64,000 nucleotides of DNA from an uncultured Bacteroidales bacterium (GCA_902776435.1 CACYQB010000003.1:88621-152620), one strand, 5' to 3'; numbered from the stretch's first letter, positions 25,557 to 35,546 are shown. Notes: generated by a model from the sequence alone, not told the origin. Program-made: numbers and translations.

Positions 25557-28001
25557 ATGATTGATTTATTAGACAATATAGATGCCGAAATGAACGAGGG
25601 CGGAGCACGCGTCGTTCCCATCATCACCGAAATTCACGAGGTGGATGGCGGTACCGATCTTCAAGATAACCAAGCCGATGACATCCCCATCCTGCCCCTG
25701 CGCAACATGGTGCTGTTCCCCTCGATGACCATGCCCGTATCGGTAGGTCGCGAGAAGTCGATGCGACTTATCAAGGACGCCGAGGAAAGCCACATGTCAA
25801 TCGCCGTGTTCTGCCAGTATGACAGCCATGTCGAGGACCCAATGGAACGGGATTTATACCGGTTCGGTACCATTGCTAATATCATCAAGGTGCTGGAACT
25901 GCCTGATGGTTCGACCAATGTAATCCTGCAAGGCCGTTCAGCATGCCAATTGAAGCAGATTGCACAGTTGTCTCCCTACCTGCGCGGTTCAGTATCGCTT
26001 GTGGAGGAAAAACTGCCCCTGGCTGGAGACAAGGAATTTGAGATGTTGATGCAATCCATCGTCGAGGTCACCCTGCGCATGTTGCGCAACATGGGTACCA
26101 ATGGCCGTGAACTGGCCTTTGCGATGAAAAACATCGACAATCCCATGTACCTGATGAATTTCCTCGCCACCAACATCGCCTTTGACTCGGACCAGAAACA
26201 GCACATGCTCGAGGAGCGTGACATCAAGAAACGCGCCTACCTGCTGTTTGCCCTGCTGTCACGAGAGGAGCAACTGGTCGAAATAAAGGCCAATATACAG
26301 TCGCGCACCCGCGAGGAACTGTCACAGCAACAACGCGACCACTTCCTGCAGCAACAGATCCGCACCATTCAAGAGGAATTGGGCACGGATATCGACGACA
26401 TTGAAGAGCTTCAGGAGCGTGGCAGCAAGATGAAGTGGAACGACGAGGTTAAGAAGCAGTTTGAAAAAGAGCTCCGCAAACTGGAACGCTTGAATCCTCA
26501 AACGCCGGATTACTCGGTACAGTATGCCTATCTTGACAATATGCTCAACCTGCCCTGGGACACCTATACCGAAGACAATTTTGACCTCAAGAAGGTGGAG
26601 CAGAAACTCAACGATGACCACTATGGGCTCGAAAAGGTGAAAGACCGCATCCTCGAACACCTGTCAGTGCTCAAGCTGCGCGGTGACCTCAAGGCGCCCA
26701 TCCTGTGCCTCTATGGCCCTCCTGGTGTCGGTAAGACCTCATTGGGCAAGTCGATAGCCGACGCCCTCCATCGTGAGTATGCCCGCATCTCCCTAGGTGG
26801 CCTTCATGACGAAGCCGAGATTCGCGGCCACCGCCGCACCTATATCGGCGCCATGCCTGGTCGTATTATCGCCGCGCTGGCCAAGTGTGGCAGCAACAAT
26901 CCTGTTATCGTGCTTGACGAGATTGACAAGGTGGGACAAGATTTCAAGGGTGATCCTTCTTCAGCATTGCTCGAGGTGCTTGATCCCGAACAGAACGGGC
27001 ATTTCCATGACAATTACCTGGATGTGGACTATGACCTGTCCAAGATACTGTTCATTGCCACCGCCAACAGTCTGGCTACCGTGAGCCGTCCCCTGCTTGA
27101 CCGCATGGAAGTCATCGAGATTACCGGTTATATCCCCGAGGAGAAACTGGAAATCGCCAAGCGGCACCTTGTTCCCAAGGAATTAACGGAAAACGGATTC
27201 AAGAAAAACGAAATCAAGTTTGGCAAGCAGGTGATTCTCAAGATGATTGAGGATTACACCCGGGAGTCAGGTGTGCGCCAGTTGGAGAAGAAAATCGCTA
27301 CCGTATTGCGCCGCGTGGCCCGTCACAAGGCCAGCGGAGACGCCTACCCCACCAGCATCAAGGTAGAGGACTTGAAGGAATACCTGGGTTCGCCAGACTA
27401 TAGCCGCGACAAGTACGAGGGCAACGAATTTGCTGGTGTGGTTACCGGTTTGGCCTGGACCGCTGTAGGAGGCGAGATACTGTTTGTCGAGTCTTCCTTA
27501 GCACGTGGCAAGGGCGAGAAACTCACCTTGACAGGCAACTTGGGCGATGTGATGAAGGAATCGGCTGTTATCGCGTTGCAATATCTGCGGTCGCATTGCT
27601 CGCTCATCGGCATTGACGCCGAATTGTTCGACAAGTACAATATCCACATCCATGTGCCCGAGGGCGCTATCCCCAAGGATGGCCCGTCGGCGGGTGTGAC
27701 GATGGTGACCTCGTTAGCGTCATCCTTTACCCAACGCAAGGTAAAAGACCATCTGGCCATGACAGGCGAAATCACCCTCCGTGGCAAGGTGCTGCCTGTG
27801 GGTGGCATCAAGGAAAAAATCTTAGCGGCCAAGCGTGCCGGCATTAAGGATATCATCCTGTGCAAGGACAACCGCAAAGACATTGAGGAAATCAATGAGA
27901 TGTACCTCAAGGGCTTGACTTTCCACTACGTCAACACCATCAAGGAGGTGCTTGACCTGGCCTTGCTGCCCGAGAAAGTCAAAGATGCCATTGAACTTTG
28001 A
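25557..28001 (+). CDS. lon: ATP-dependent protease La (Lon)
   Basis: An 814-residue LonA protease that degrades misfolded and some regulatory proteins in the cytoplasm. The N-terminal substrate domain begins near ILPLRNMVLFPSMTMPVSVG (residues 44-63). The AAA+ domain has Walker A GPPGVGKTS and Walker B VIVLDEIDK. The protease domain carries the Ser711-Lys754 dyad in KDGPSAGVT and GGIKEKILAAKRAG. The N-terminal about 40 residues before the LAN domain are acidic and probably disordered. It is monocistronic, with its own promoter and a terminator shared with luxS. Confidence 0.98.
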   Translation: MIDLLDNIDAEMNEGGARVVPIITEIHEVDGGTDLQDNQADDIPILPLRNMVLFPSMTMPVSVGREKSMRLIKDAEESHMSIAVFCQYDSHVEDPMERDLYRFGTIANIIKVLELPDGSTNVILQGRSACQLKQIAQLSPYLRGSVSLVEEKLPLAGDKEFEMLMQSIVEVTLRMLRNMGTNGRELAFAMKNIDNPMYLMNFLATNIAFDSDQKQHMLEERDIKKRAYLLFALLSREEQLVEIKANIQSRTREELSQQQRDHFLQQQIRTIQEELGTDIDDIEELQERGSKMKWNDEVKKQFEKELRKLERLNPQTPDYSVQYAYLDNMLNLPWDTYTEDNFDLKKVEQKLNDDHYGLEKVKDRILEHLSVLKLRGDLKAPILCLYGPPGVGKTSLGKSIADALHREYARISLGGLHDEAEIRGHRRTYIGAMPGRIIAALAKCGSNNPVIVLDEIDKVGQDFKGDPSSALLEVLDPEQNGHFHDNYLDVDYDLSKILFIATANSLATVSRPLLDRMEVIEITGYIPEEKLEIAKRHLVPKELTENGFKKNEIKFGKQVILKMIEDYTRESGVRQLEKKIATVLRRVARHKASGDAYPTSIKVEDLKEYLGSPDYSRDKYEGNEFAGVVTGLAWTAVGGEILFVESSLARGKGEKLTLTGNLGDVMKESAVIALQYLRSHCSLIGIDAELFDKYNIHIHVPEGAIPKDGPSAGVTMVTSLASSFTQRKVKDHLAMTGEITLRGKVLPVGGIKEKILAAKRAGIKDIILCKDNRKDIEEINEMYLKGLTFHYVNTIKEVLDLALLPEKVKDAIEL

Positions 28002-28062
28002 AGTAGTATTTGTTTAAAGTTTAAAGCGGCATCCTCATTCGTTGAGCCAACAACCTAAAGAC

Positions 28063-28096
28063 AACAGGAGACTACAATCAATTGTGGCCTCCTGTT
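28063..28096. terminator. Bidirectional hairpin between lon and luxS
   Basis: AACAGGAG (28063-28070) pairs with CTCCTGTT (28089-28096), with an inner TACAAT/ATTGTG stem. It lies between convergent lon and luxS; U-tracts are weak on both sides. Confidence 0.55.
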
Positions 28097-28117
28097 ATAT
28101 TATCATTGTACCTTTTA

Positions 28118-28600
28118 TCATTCAGGATACACGAGGTTCTCGGGCTGGATGTCCTTGAGGACCTCGATATAGTATTTGCGGGCTTCCCACTTCGCCATGG
28201 GCAAGTTATTAAGCATATAGTTGCCACAGTCGTGGGCATTGGCACCAGGAATTTCGCCGTCAAAGTCGGCCATCCAGAGGAACAACTCCTGCATCAGCGG
28301 CACAATATCACAGCTCTCCAGGTCACCCTTGAGCAACAGATAATTGCCCGTGCAGCAACCCATCGGTCCCCAATAGATCACCTTGTCACCCCACTCCTTG
28401 TGGTTGCGCAGGTAAGTGGCGGCCAGATGTTCAATGGTATGCAACGCACTCTGGCTAACTGCCGGCTCCCGGTTGGGTAATTTCATCCGGATGTCAAACG
28501 TCGTAATAACATCTCCACCCTGTAAATAATCTTTGCGAGACACGTAAATACCACGCAGCAAGCGCGTGTGGTCAATCTTGAAACTGGCAATCTTTTCCAT
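28118..28600 (-). CDS. luxS: S-ribosylhomocysteine lyase LuxS
   Basis: A 160-residue protein from ATG 28600 ([20 protein letters not shown]), the standard LuxS start. It splits S-ribosylhomocysteine into homocysteine and the AI-2 precursor DPD. Metal ligands His54 and His58 ([13 protein letters not shown]) and Cys125 (AHDCGNY) are present, as is the catalytic Cys82 in [10 protein letters not shown]. The usual Arg or Gln after the catalytic Cys is a second Cys here. It starts 19 nt after the mtnN stop, so the two consecutive enzymes of the activated methyl cycle are in one operon. Confidence 0.96.
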   Translation of the reverse strand: MEKIASFKIDHTRLLRGIYVSRKDYLQGGDVITTFDIRMKLPNREPAVSQSALHTIEHLAATYLRNHKEWGDKVIYWGPMGCCTGNYLLLKGDLESCDIVPLMQELFLWMADFDGEIPGANAHDCGNYMLNNLPMAKWEARKYYIEVLKDIQPENLVYPE

Positions 28601-28619
28601 ATTTAGTCCGTAGTTGTAT

Positions 28620-29297
28620 TTATAGTCTATTGAGCATGTCTTTGAGCAAGGCAAAAGACTCTTGAGGTGCATCGGTCCAGAAGTCCAGATACTGCTGCGT
28701 GTTGTCATGGTTGGCACCAGGAGAATCACTGATGACACGCAGAGCGAGGAAAGGCACATTACTCAAATAGCATACTTGGGCAATCGCTCCCGACTCCATA
28801 TCCACAGCGAGTACATCAGGGAAATCACCCTTGATGCGATCCACATCCTCCTTCTTGTCGATAAACTGGTCGCCCGAGCATATCAGGCCCTTGTGAATCT
28901 CTTTAGTTTCAGGCAGCAGGTCCAGCAATTTGGAAGCCCCTTCAAAGTAAAGTGGCAAGCCTTGCACACGGCCCAACTCACTTTCGGGACCGCACCACAC
29001 ATCATGGTAAGCAACACGAGCTCCGGCCACCACGTCCATCACGCTGACGCTAAGGTCTGCTCCGCCAGCAACGCCGCTGTTGATAACATAGTTGGGTGCA
29101 AAGTGGTTGACAAGCATCAGAGCGCCCATGGCGGCATTGACCTTGCCGATGCCGCATTGCATCACCATTACGTCGTGCTTACCGATTTTACCGCGGTAAA
29201 ACTCAAAGCCGCTCATGCGGCTATTCTCACTGTCTTGCAGCAACGGCAAGAGCAGATCAAGCTCCTTGCGCATTGCCACTATGATTCCAATTCTCAT
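28620..29297 (-). CDS. mtnN: 5'-methylthioadenosine/S-adenosylhomocysteine nucleosidase
   Basis: A 225-residue protein from ATG 29297 ([20 protein letters not shown]). It removes adenine from SAH and MTA, giving S-ribosylhomocysteine for LuxS. Family features are the N-terminal GIIVAMRKE with a catalytic acid, [20 protein letters not shown], and [30 protein letters not shown], which contains the Met-Glu ribose-binding pair and the catalytic Asp. It is the first gene of the mtnN-luxS operon, with a -7 box 21 nt upstream. Confidence 0.95.
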   Translation of the reverse strand: MRIGIIVAMRKELDLLLPLLQDSENSRMSGFEFYRGKIGKHDVMVMQCGIGKVNAAMGALMLVNHFAPNYVINSGVAGGADLSVSVMDVVAGARVAYHDVWCGPESELGRVQGLPLYFEGASKLLDLLPETKEIHKGLICSGDQFIDKKEDVDRIKGDFPDVLAVDMESGAIAQVCYLSNVPFLALRVISDSPGANHDNTQQYLDFWTDAPQESFALLKDMLNRL

Positions 29298-29318
29298 AAC
29301 ACTACAATAATTTTTCTG

Positions 29319-29326
29319 CAAATTTA
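29319..29326 (-). promoter_or_regulatory. -7 box of mtnN-luxS
   Basis: TAAATTTG on the minus strand, 21 nt before the ATG. The DUF1893 promoter points the other way 23 bases to the right. Confidence 0.5.
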
Positions 29327-29348
29327 CAGTATTTTTCTTTAATTATGC

Positions 29349-29356
29349 TACTTTTG
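29349..29356 (+). promoter_or_regulatory. -7 box of the DUF1893 gene, predicted leaderless
   Basis: TACTTTTG followed by CCGC and then ATG at 29361, the same four-base spacing as the GH13 gene. Confidence 0.55.
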
Positions 29357-29360
29357 CCGC

Positions 29361-29789
29361 ATGAAACGATTAATTGACATCTTACATAACGAGGATTTAA
29401 CCCTCGTGGTAAAAAATAAAAACGGTGAAATCCAACGTTTCACCCAACGTGGCGTGAAAGACCTATTGACGCTTGTAAGTGAACGCCCTGAAGTGCTAGA
29501 AGGGGCCATTATTGCCGACAAGGCTGTGGGTAAGGCGGCAGCAGCCTGCATGGTCGTGGGTGGAGCCAAACAAGTGTATGCCGACGTCATGAGTCAACCC
29601 GCGCTGGCACTGCTACAACAACACGGTGTTGAAGCCGAATATGGCACACTGGTAGATCATATCATCAATCGCGCTGGGGACGACTGGTGTCCCATGGAAA
29701 AAGCTAGCCGTGACGAGGACAATCCTGCCATCATCATCGAGAAAATCAAGCATCAGCTTCAACTCATGGCCTCCAACTCACACACCTAG
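29361..29789 (+). CDS. DUF1893 domain-containing protein
   Basis: A 142-residue protein. The segments DILHNEDLTLVVKNKNGEIQ, IIADKAVGKAAAACMVVGG and DDWCPMEKAS mark DUF1893, a family whose structural member from Thermotoga has a cytidine-deaminase-like fold. The classical deaminase zinc pair (HAE...PCxxC) is not complete; one CPxE-like segment remains, so deaminase activity is doubtful. It is divergent from mtnN-luxS. Function is unknown. Confidence 0.8.
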   Translation: MKRLIDILHNEDLTLVVKNKNGEIQRFTQRGVKDLLTLVSERPEVLEGAIIADKAVGKAAAACMVVGGAKQVYADVMSQPALALLQQHGVEAEYGTLVDHIINRAGDDWCPMEKASRDEDNPAIIIEKIKHQLQLMASNSHT

Positions 29790-29868
29790 GAAAAAGACAA
29801 CTTAGGCGCATAATGCAATAGACGTCCGCACCCCTTAATTGTCGGCTGATTAAAAGGATTATAATGAC

Positions 29869-29916
29869 GGCATCCGCATTCCGTTGACCCTCTCTATGGG
29901 TTGGAATGCGGATGCC
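29869..29916. terminator. Large hairpin between DUF1893 and the BspA-like gene
   Basis: GGCATCCGCATTCC (29869-29882) pairs perfectly with GGAATGCGGATGCC (29903-29916), with an inner ACCC/GGGT stem. A related hairpin lies on the other side of the surface gene at 34064-34107. It sits between convergent genes and could terminate both. Confidence 0.6.
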
Positions 29917-29978
29917 CCTTTAAACTCTAAACTTTAAACTCTAAACTGCGAGCGTAGCGAGCATATAAACAGCGAGCA

Positions 29979-32900
29979 TTACCAACTGCCGCCGAGGAGG
30001 TAGTCGATCAAGGCCGTCACGTCGTTGATCTTCACATAGCCATCCTGATTGCAGTCGGCAGCAGTTACATTGATGCCCGTTGCATCACTGCTCAACAAGT
30101 AGTCGATCAGAGCCGTCACGTCGTTGATCTTCACCTGGCCGTCACCGTTCACGTCCCCGCGCAGGAAATCATCCTTTGCGGTGAAGTAACCTGGGTTGCT
30201 CGGTCCGCCGTCGATGTGGGCATAGGCCTTGTCCACATGGTTCTCGTCGTAGGTTGTGCCCATGCCGCCCACCAGGCTGGTACAGCCAGTGAACATATTA
30301 TCTGAACTGGTCACAGCATTCGTGCTCCATTCGTCACCGACAAAGATTGTGGTCAGGCTACTGCAGCCAGTGAACATGCCGGTCATATAATTTACATTAT
30401 CCGTATTGAAACTGCTAAGGTCAAGACTCGTCAAACTACGGCAGCCATTGAACATTTCAGAAATAAATTTCACATTATCCGTATTGAAACCGCTAAGGTC
30501 AAGGCCGGTCAACCCATGGCATTCGGCGAACATGGCCGACATGTCGGTCACGTTGTGCGTGTCAAAGCCGCTCACGTCCAGGCTCGTCAATTGATGGCAG
30601 TTACCGAACATCCAGGTCATTTCTGTCACGTTGGCCGTGTTAAAACCACTCACATCAAGACTCGTCAAAGCAGAACAATTGTAGAACATCTCTACCATGT
30701 TTATTACATTAGATGTGTTGAGATATTCCATGCCTTCGATGGATTGCAGATTGACCATATCTTCAAACCACAGGAAGGTGGTCCTCGGATAAGCATCAGC
30801 AAATGACGGGTCGAACACCACTTGGGTCACTGACGAATAGTTGCCGTCTGTTAACCATCCGGGTTCATCGTAATCCTTGTTCAGGTCGTAGGTCGTGCCC
30901 TCGCGCTCGTTGCGCTGGTTGTCGCAGTAGAACGTCAGCGTCGTGTTTCCAGACGTGTAGCAGGCATAGGCCTCGGGCGCATCAGGATCGGTGAAGTAGC
31001 CCGGGTTGCTGGGGCCGCCGTCGATATGGGCGTAAGCAGCATCCGTGTGGCTGTGGTATATATCATAGGCCGTGCCCTTGCCGCCTTCCAGTGCGAGGCA
31101 GAAGTAGAACATGTCAATGGATGACGCCACAGCTTCGGTGCTCCAACCATCACCAACATAGATGGTGGTCAGGTAAACACAATTACAGAACATGCCGTCC
31201 ATGCTGGTGACCTGAGACGTATTGAAGCTGGTCAAGTCAAGCGTTATCAAGTCGTGGCAATTCCTGAACATATTGGTCATATTTTCCACTTTTGAAGTGT
31301 TGAAGCCGCTCAGGTCAACACTCGGCAAGCTACTGCTTTCATAGAACATGCCACCCATGTCAGTCACATCAACAGTGTTCAGGTATTCAGCCATGCCTGT
31401 GATGGACTTGAGGTAATACATGTGATAGAACCAGCCAGCAGTGGTTTCGGGACGGGCGTCGGCAAAGGACGGGTCAAACACCACTTGGGCCACAGCCATA
31501 TTGATGCCATTGTTGCACCAATCCGGGAGATTACTGCCCGTGTTCAAGTCATAGGACGTACCTGGGCGAAAACGTCGTCCAGAGTCGAAGTAGAACGTCA
31601 GCGTTGAGTCAGACGGAGTAAAGCAAGCGTAAGCCTCTGGTTCTGACGGCGCATTAGGATCAGTGAAGTAGCCGGGGTTGCTTGGGCCGCCGTCGATGTG
31701 GGCGTAGGAGACATCCACGTGGTTAGCATCATAGGTTGTGCCCATGCCGCCCACCAGGCTGGTGCAACCCATAAACATGCCATTGTGCACCACGGTGTAT
31801 TGTGTGCTCCATTCATCACTGGCGTAAATAGTAATGAGATTGTTACAATACGCGAACATACCGTTTGTGGCGACTAAGACACGCGTGTTAAAACTACTCA
31901 AGTCGAGGCTGGTCAAGTTGCTGCAACCATAAAACATCTGGTTCATATAATTCACTGATGCAGTGATGAAACCGCTCAGGTTAACGCTTTTCAAACCGCT
32001 GCAGTCCCGGAAAAGTGCACCCATGTTTTTCACTTTTGCAGTGTTGAAATGGCTCAAGTCAAGACTGGTTATGCCACTGCAGCCATAGAACATGCCGTTC
32101 ATGTTGGTCACATTTTCGGTATTTAAGTATTCTAAGCCGGAGATGGATTGAATCTCAGACATGTCTCTATACCAATTTTTGGTTGACGTGGGACGGGCGT
32201 CAGTAAATGACGCGTCGAATGCCACCTGAGTGACCGACGGATTTGTGCCATCGGTATACCAGACAGGATCGTCACTGTCAGCATTCAGATCATAGGTAGT
32301 GCCCTCACGGGTGCTGCGGAGCTTGTCGTAGTAGAAGGTCAGCGTCGTGTTCTCGGGCGTGTAGCAAGCGTAGGCCTCAGGTAACCTCTCGCTCAGATAG
32401 CCGGGATTGTCGGTTCCACCGTCGATGTGGGCATAGGCCTTATCCACATAGCTGGCGTTATAGGTTGTGCCCATGCCACCAACCAGACTGGTGCAGTTAT
32501 AGAACATATTTCTAGATGAGTTGACAAAATCAGTGGACCAGTCATTGCCCACGTAGATAGTAGTCAAGTTGCTGCACCCCTTGAACATCTCATCCATTTC
32601 TAGCACTCTCGACGTGTCAAAATTGCTCAGATCAAGGCTCGTCAAACCGCTGCACCCTTCAAACATAGCATACATATATGACACCCTAAACGTGATGAAA
32701 CTACTCAAGTCTAGGCTCGTCAAACCGTTACAGCCATAGAACATGTATCCCATTTCGGTCACAACTTCGGTGTTGAAGTGGCTCAGGTCCACGCTTGTCA
32801 ACTTGCTGCAGCCATAGAACAGGCCACGCATGTTTGTCACATGAGACGTTTTCAGATTCTCCCAACCCTCAATGGTTCTCAGGTTGGTCATATCCATGAA

Positions 32901-33032
32901 CCATGCAAACATCGTTCGCGGGCGGGCATTTGCAAATGATGGATCGAACACCACATGAGCCACCCCTAACTGAAAGTTGTCATTGAGCCAATCCGGAGTC
33001 CGACGACGTGTAGATAACATAGGGATTGCCAA
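29979..33032 (-). pseudogene. BspA-like DUF285 repeat surface protein, main 3' fragment with dockerin-like end
   Basis: A 1017-codon open frame without a signal peptide of its own. It consists of four to five modules of roughly 240 residues. Each module has a lead such as AYACYTPENTTLTFYYD...REGTTYDLN, then FDPSFADARP, then DUF285 repeats of about 23 residues (LTSLDLSSFNT..V..M..MF), and closes with LVGGMGTTYD...AYAHIDGGPSNPGYF. The C terminus is a dockerin-like pair (DVNGDGQVKINDVTALIDYL and DCNQDGYVKINDVTALIDYL). The signal peptide and first module lie upstream in other frames, so as sequenced this is the tail of a broken gene. DUF285/BspA proteins are surface adhesin-like proteins in other bacteria; that role is inferred. 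Confidence 0.75.
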
Positions 33033-33835
33033 CGGTAATCACGGCACCCGCTTTCTCGGTGAAATAGCCCGGGTTGTCGGTGCCGCCATCGATGTGGGCA
33101 TAGAACTTATCCACATTGTTGCTGTCATAGGTCGTGCCCATACCACCAACGATTCTCGAGCAGTAACGGAACATATTGGTTGAGAGGGTAACTTTCGACA
33201 CGCTCCAAGCGCTACTCACATAAACTGTGATCAGGTTGCTACAGTTATAAAACAGGCCACCCATGTTAGTCACCTTGGTTGTGTTGAATCCGCTCAGGTC
33301 AAGGCTCGTCAATCCGCTACAGCCAGAGAACATGCATTCCATGTCAGTCACGCTCGACGTGTCAAAATTGTTCAGGTCAAGACTGGTTATGCCGCTGCAG
33401 CCATAGAACATGTATCCCATTTCGGTCACAACTTCGGTGTTGAAGTGGCTCAGGTCAAGGCTCGTCAAACCGCTGCAGCCATAGAACATATATCCCATAT
33501 CGGTCACAATTTCGGTGTTGAAGTGGCCCAGGTCCACGCTTGTCAACTTGCTGCAGCCATAGAACATGTATCCCATATCTGTCACAACTTCGGTGTTGAA
33601 GTGGCTCAGATCCACGCTTGTCAACTTGCTGCAGCCAGAGAACAAGGCACGCATGTTTGTCACATGAGACGTGTTCAGATTCTCCCAACCCTCAATGGTT
33701 GTCAGGTTGGTCATATCCATAAACCATGCAAACATCGTTCGCGGGCGGGCATTTGCAAATGATGGATCGAACACCACATGAGCCACCCCTAACTGAAAGT
33801 TGTCATTGAGCCAATCCGGACGTGTAGATAACATA
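32980..33835 (-). pseudogene. BspA-like DUF285 repeat protein, middle fragment
   Basis: The second open frame of the same gene, from about RPDWLNDNFQLGVAHVVFD to the stop at 32980. It holds one module with seven DUF285 repeats and ends NPYVIYTSSDSGLAQ followed by TGA. The next frame resumes at PDWLNDNFQLGVAHVVFD, so the module lead (TLTFYYD...YDLN) is missing and the frame is shifted. The first about 85 residues of this fragment are nearly identical to the start of the 3' fragment, showing recent duplication. Confidence 0.7.
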
Positions 33836-33916
33836 GGGCTCAGCTGCGCGAGCGCCCAGGGCACACATCATGGCCGCCACCAGGACGGTAAGTCTTAAAA
33901 GTAGTTTCTTGCTCAT
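33803..33916 (-). pseudogene. Signal peptide and first residues of the BspA-like gene
   Basis: From ATG 33916 the frame reads MSKKLLLRLTVLVAAMMCAL then GARAAEPYVIYTSGLAQ and TGA at 33803-33805. This is a good Sec signal peptide followed by the usual module start PYVIYTS, then the same out-of-frame GLAQ stop seen at 32980. A promoter with both boxes lies upstream, so the broken gene should still be transcribed. Confidence 0.7.
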
Positions 33917-33994
33917 AGTTATCAGTATTTATGGGTTAAGAATGTTATTAGCAGACGGAAATAGTTAATAAATTTGACATAATTAGTAATTCCG

Positions 33995-34026
33995 CAAATT
34001 TAGTAACTAATTTCCATAAAAGCAAA
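33995..34026 (-). promoter_or_regulatory. Promoter of the BspA-like gene
   Basis: On the minus strand TTTG (34026-34023), a 20-nt spacer and TAAATTTG (34002-33995); the leader is about 75 nt. Confidence 0.65.
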
Positions 34027-34063
34027 TATATATTAGAGTTTTTAAAGAAGGCAATAAAGACAA

Positions 34064-34111
34064 GGGCATCCACACCCCAAAAGTGACGGGGTGCGGATGA
34101 AGTGCCCTTTT
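34064..34111. terminator. Two-part hairpin upstream of the BspA-like gene
   Basis: GGGCA (34064) pairs with TGCCC (to 34107) and TCCaCACCCC with GGGGTGcGGA inside it, followed by TTTTC on the plus strand. It may terminate prfA, and it resembles the hairpin at 29869-29916. Confidence 0.55.
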
Positions 34112-34193
34112 CTTCATTAAACATCACTAATTGTTACTATCTCTGTGTTTTCTGGCTGATTTTATCATTCTCGTCACTATTTAGACACACGAG

Positions 34194-34223
34194 AACGCCG
34201 CTTTGTTACAACAAAACGGCGTT
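34194..34223. terminator. Hairpin downstream of prfA
   Basis: AACGCCG (34194-34200) pairs with CGGCGTT (34217-34223), extended by TTTGTT/AACAAA. U-tracts are weak; it is probably part of prfA termination. Confidence 0.4.
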
Positions 34224-34347
34224 TTAACATAACGTTAACAATTAGGCTATTTGCTTGTCTTCAATCTCGGCAATTCTATATAACTTCCATATCTAATAGA
34301 AAGATGTATTGTCGATGATAAAAAGATCAGAAACCTGTAACTCCTTA

Positions 34348-35457
34348 TTACAGTTCGGCTTCCTTGAGTTTCTCAGCGTTCTCGGCCACGATGAGATGAT
34401 CGATGCAGTCCTGGATGTCCCCGTCCATAAAGGCGGGCAGGTTGTAGATGGTATAACCAATACGGTGGTCGGTGATGCGCCCCTGGGGATAGTTGTAAGT
34501 GCGGATTTTGGCCGAGCGGTCACCTGTCGAGACAAGCGTCTTGCGCCGGGAGGCAATGTCGTCCATGTACTTCTGATGCTCGTGGTCATAGATGAAGGTG
34601 CGCAGACGGGCCAGCGCCCTTTCTTTGTTCTTGGGCTGGTCGCGTGTCTCAGTACACTCGATGAGGATTTCCTGTTGCTCACCCGTGTTAGGGTTAGTCC
34701 ACATGTAACGCAGACGCACACCACTGTTCACCTTGTTCACGTTCTGGCCACCGGCACCGCCACTGCGGAAGGTATCCCACTTGATTTCGCCCTCATTGAT
34801 ATGAACGTCAAACGGTTCGGCCTCAGGCAGGACAGCCACACTGGCCGCCGAGGTGTGGACACGGCCCTGAGTTTCGGTAACAGGAACGCGCTGCACACGG
34901 TGCACGCCCGACTCATATTTCAACGTGCCATATACGTTATCACCAGTGATACTGAAAACGACTTCCTTGAAACCGCCAACGGCTCCCTCACTGCAACTGG
35001 ACATCTGCACATTCCAGCCCTTTGTCTCACAGTAGCGGGTGTACATGCGGGCCAGGTCACCGGCAAAGAGCGCTGCCTCGTCACCGCCCGTGCCACCACG
35101 GATTTCCAGCACCACGTTCTTGCTATCCTCAGGATCCTCAGGGATAAGCAATAGTTTGATTTCTTCTTCCAGTTTGGGTACTTCGGCTTGATTGGCATCG
35201 ATTTCATCACGCGCCATTGCCCGCAGGTCCTCATCAGTCTCGCTATCGAGCACGAGTTTAGCCTGTTCGATGTCCTCGAGCAGTTTGCGGTAACGATTGG
35301 TTGCGCCCAGCAAGGTTTCCAGGCTTTTATATTCCTTGGTAAGCTTGACGTATCGCCGCTGGTCGGCAATGACGTTAGGGTCGGTAATTAACGTCCCGAT
35401 TTCTTCAAATCGGGCATCCAGACCATCAAGGCGTTGTAGTAATGCGTTTTCTGCCAT
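34348..35457 (-). CDS. prfA: Peptide chain release factor 1
   Basis: A 369-residue protein from ATG 35457 (MAENALLQRLDG). It ends translation at UAA and UAG. The hydrolysis motif GGQ is at residues 236-238 (RSGGAGGQNVNKV). The stop-codon recognition segment RVPVTETQGRVHTSA has Pro-Val-Thr at 192-194, the RF1-type PxT motif, and lacks the SPF of RF2. A -7 box (TACCTTTG) lies about 25 nt upstream, divergent from the LtaS-like gene. Confidence 0.97.
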   Translation of the reverse strand: MAENALLQRLDGLDARFEEIGTLITDPNVIADQRRYVKLTKEYKSLETLLGATNRYRKLLEDIEQAKLVLDSETDEDLRAMARDEIDANQAEVPKLEEEIKLLLIPEDPEDSKNVVLEIRGGTGGDEAALFAGDLARMYTRYCETKGWNVQMSSCSEGAVGGFKEVVFSITGDNVYGTLKYESGVHRVQRVPVTETQGRVHTSAASVAVLPEAEPFDVHINEGEIKWDTFRSGGAGGQNVNKVNSGVRLRYMWTNPNTGEQQEILIECTETRDQPKNKERALARLRTFIYDHEHQKYMDDIASRRKTLVSTGDRSAKIRTYNYPQGRITDHRIGYTIYNLPAFMDGDIQDCIDHLIVAENAEKLKEAEL

Positions 35458-35481
35458 AGTCGTGATTTTGAAATTTGGCTG

Positions 35482-35489
35482 CAAAGGTA
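35482..35489 (-). promoter_or_regulatory. -7 box of prfA
   Basis: TACCTTTG on the minus strand, 24 nt before the ATG. Confidence 0.5.
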
Positions 35490-35534
35490 GTGAAAAGGTT
35501 TTAGGTTTTAAGCGTTAGGCATTAGGTTTTTTAT

Positions 35535-35542
35535 TACTTTTG
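35535..35542 (+). promoter_or_regulatory. -7 box of the LtaS-like gene, predicted leaderless
   Basis: TACTTTTG followed by TGGC and then ATG at 35547. It follows a TTAGG-type simple repeat. Confidence 0.55.
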
Positions 35543-35546
35543 TGGC

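Larger units (their letters stand above)
33917..34347. other. Intergenic region between prfA and the BspA-like gene
   Basis: 431 bases with no gene. It contains the surface-gene promoter (33995-34026), a strong hairpin at 34064-34107 and a second hairpin at 34194-34223. The rest is A/T-rich without ORFs. Confidence 0.6.

Noticed and set aside
30000-33850. Regularly spaced DNA repeats that look CRISPR-like at first sight
   Set aside because: The period is about 69 nt, copies are degenerate, and they encode 23-residue DUF285 repeats in frame; no cas genes are nearby.
33803-33916. Programmed ribosomal frameshifting as the explanation for the BspA-like gene
   Set aside because: No slippery heptamer or downstream pseudoknot is visible at either joint, and protein sequence is missing there, so deletion fits better.
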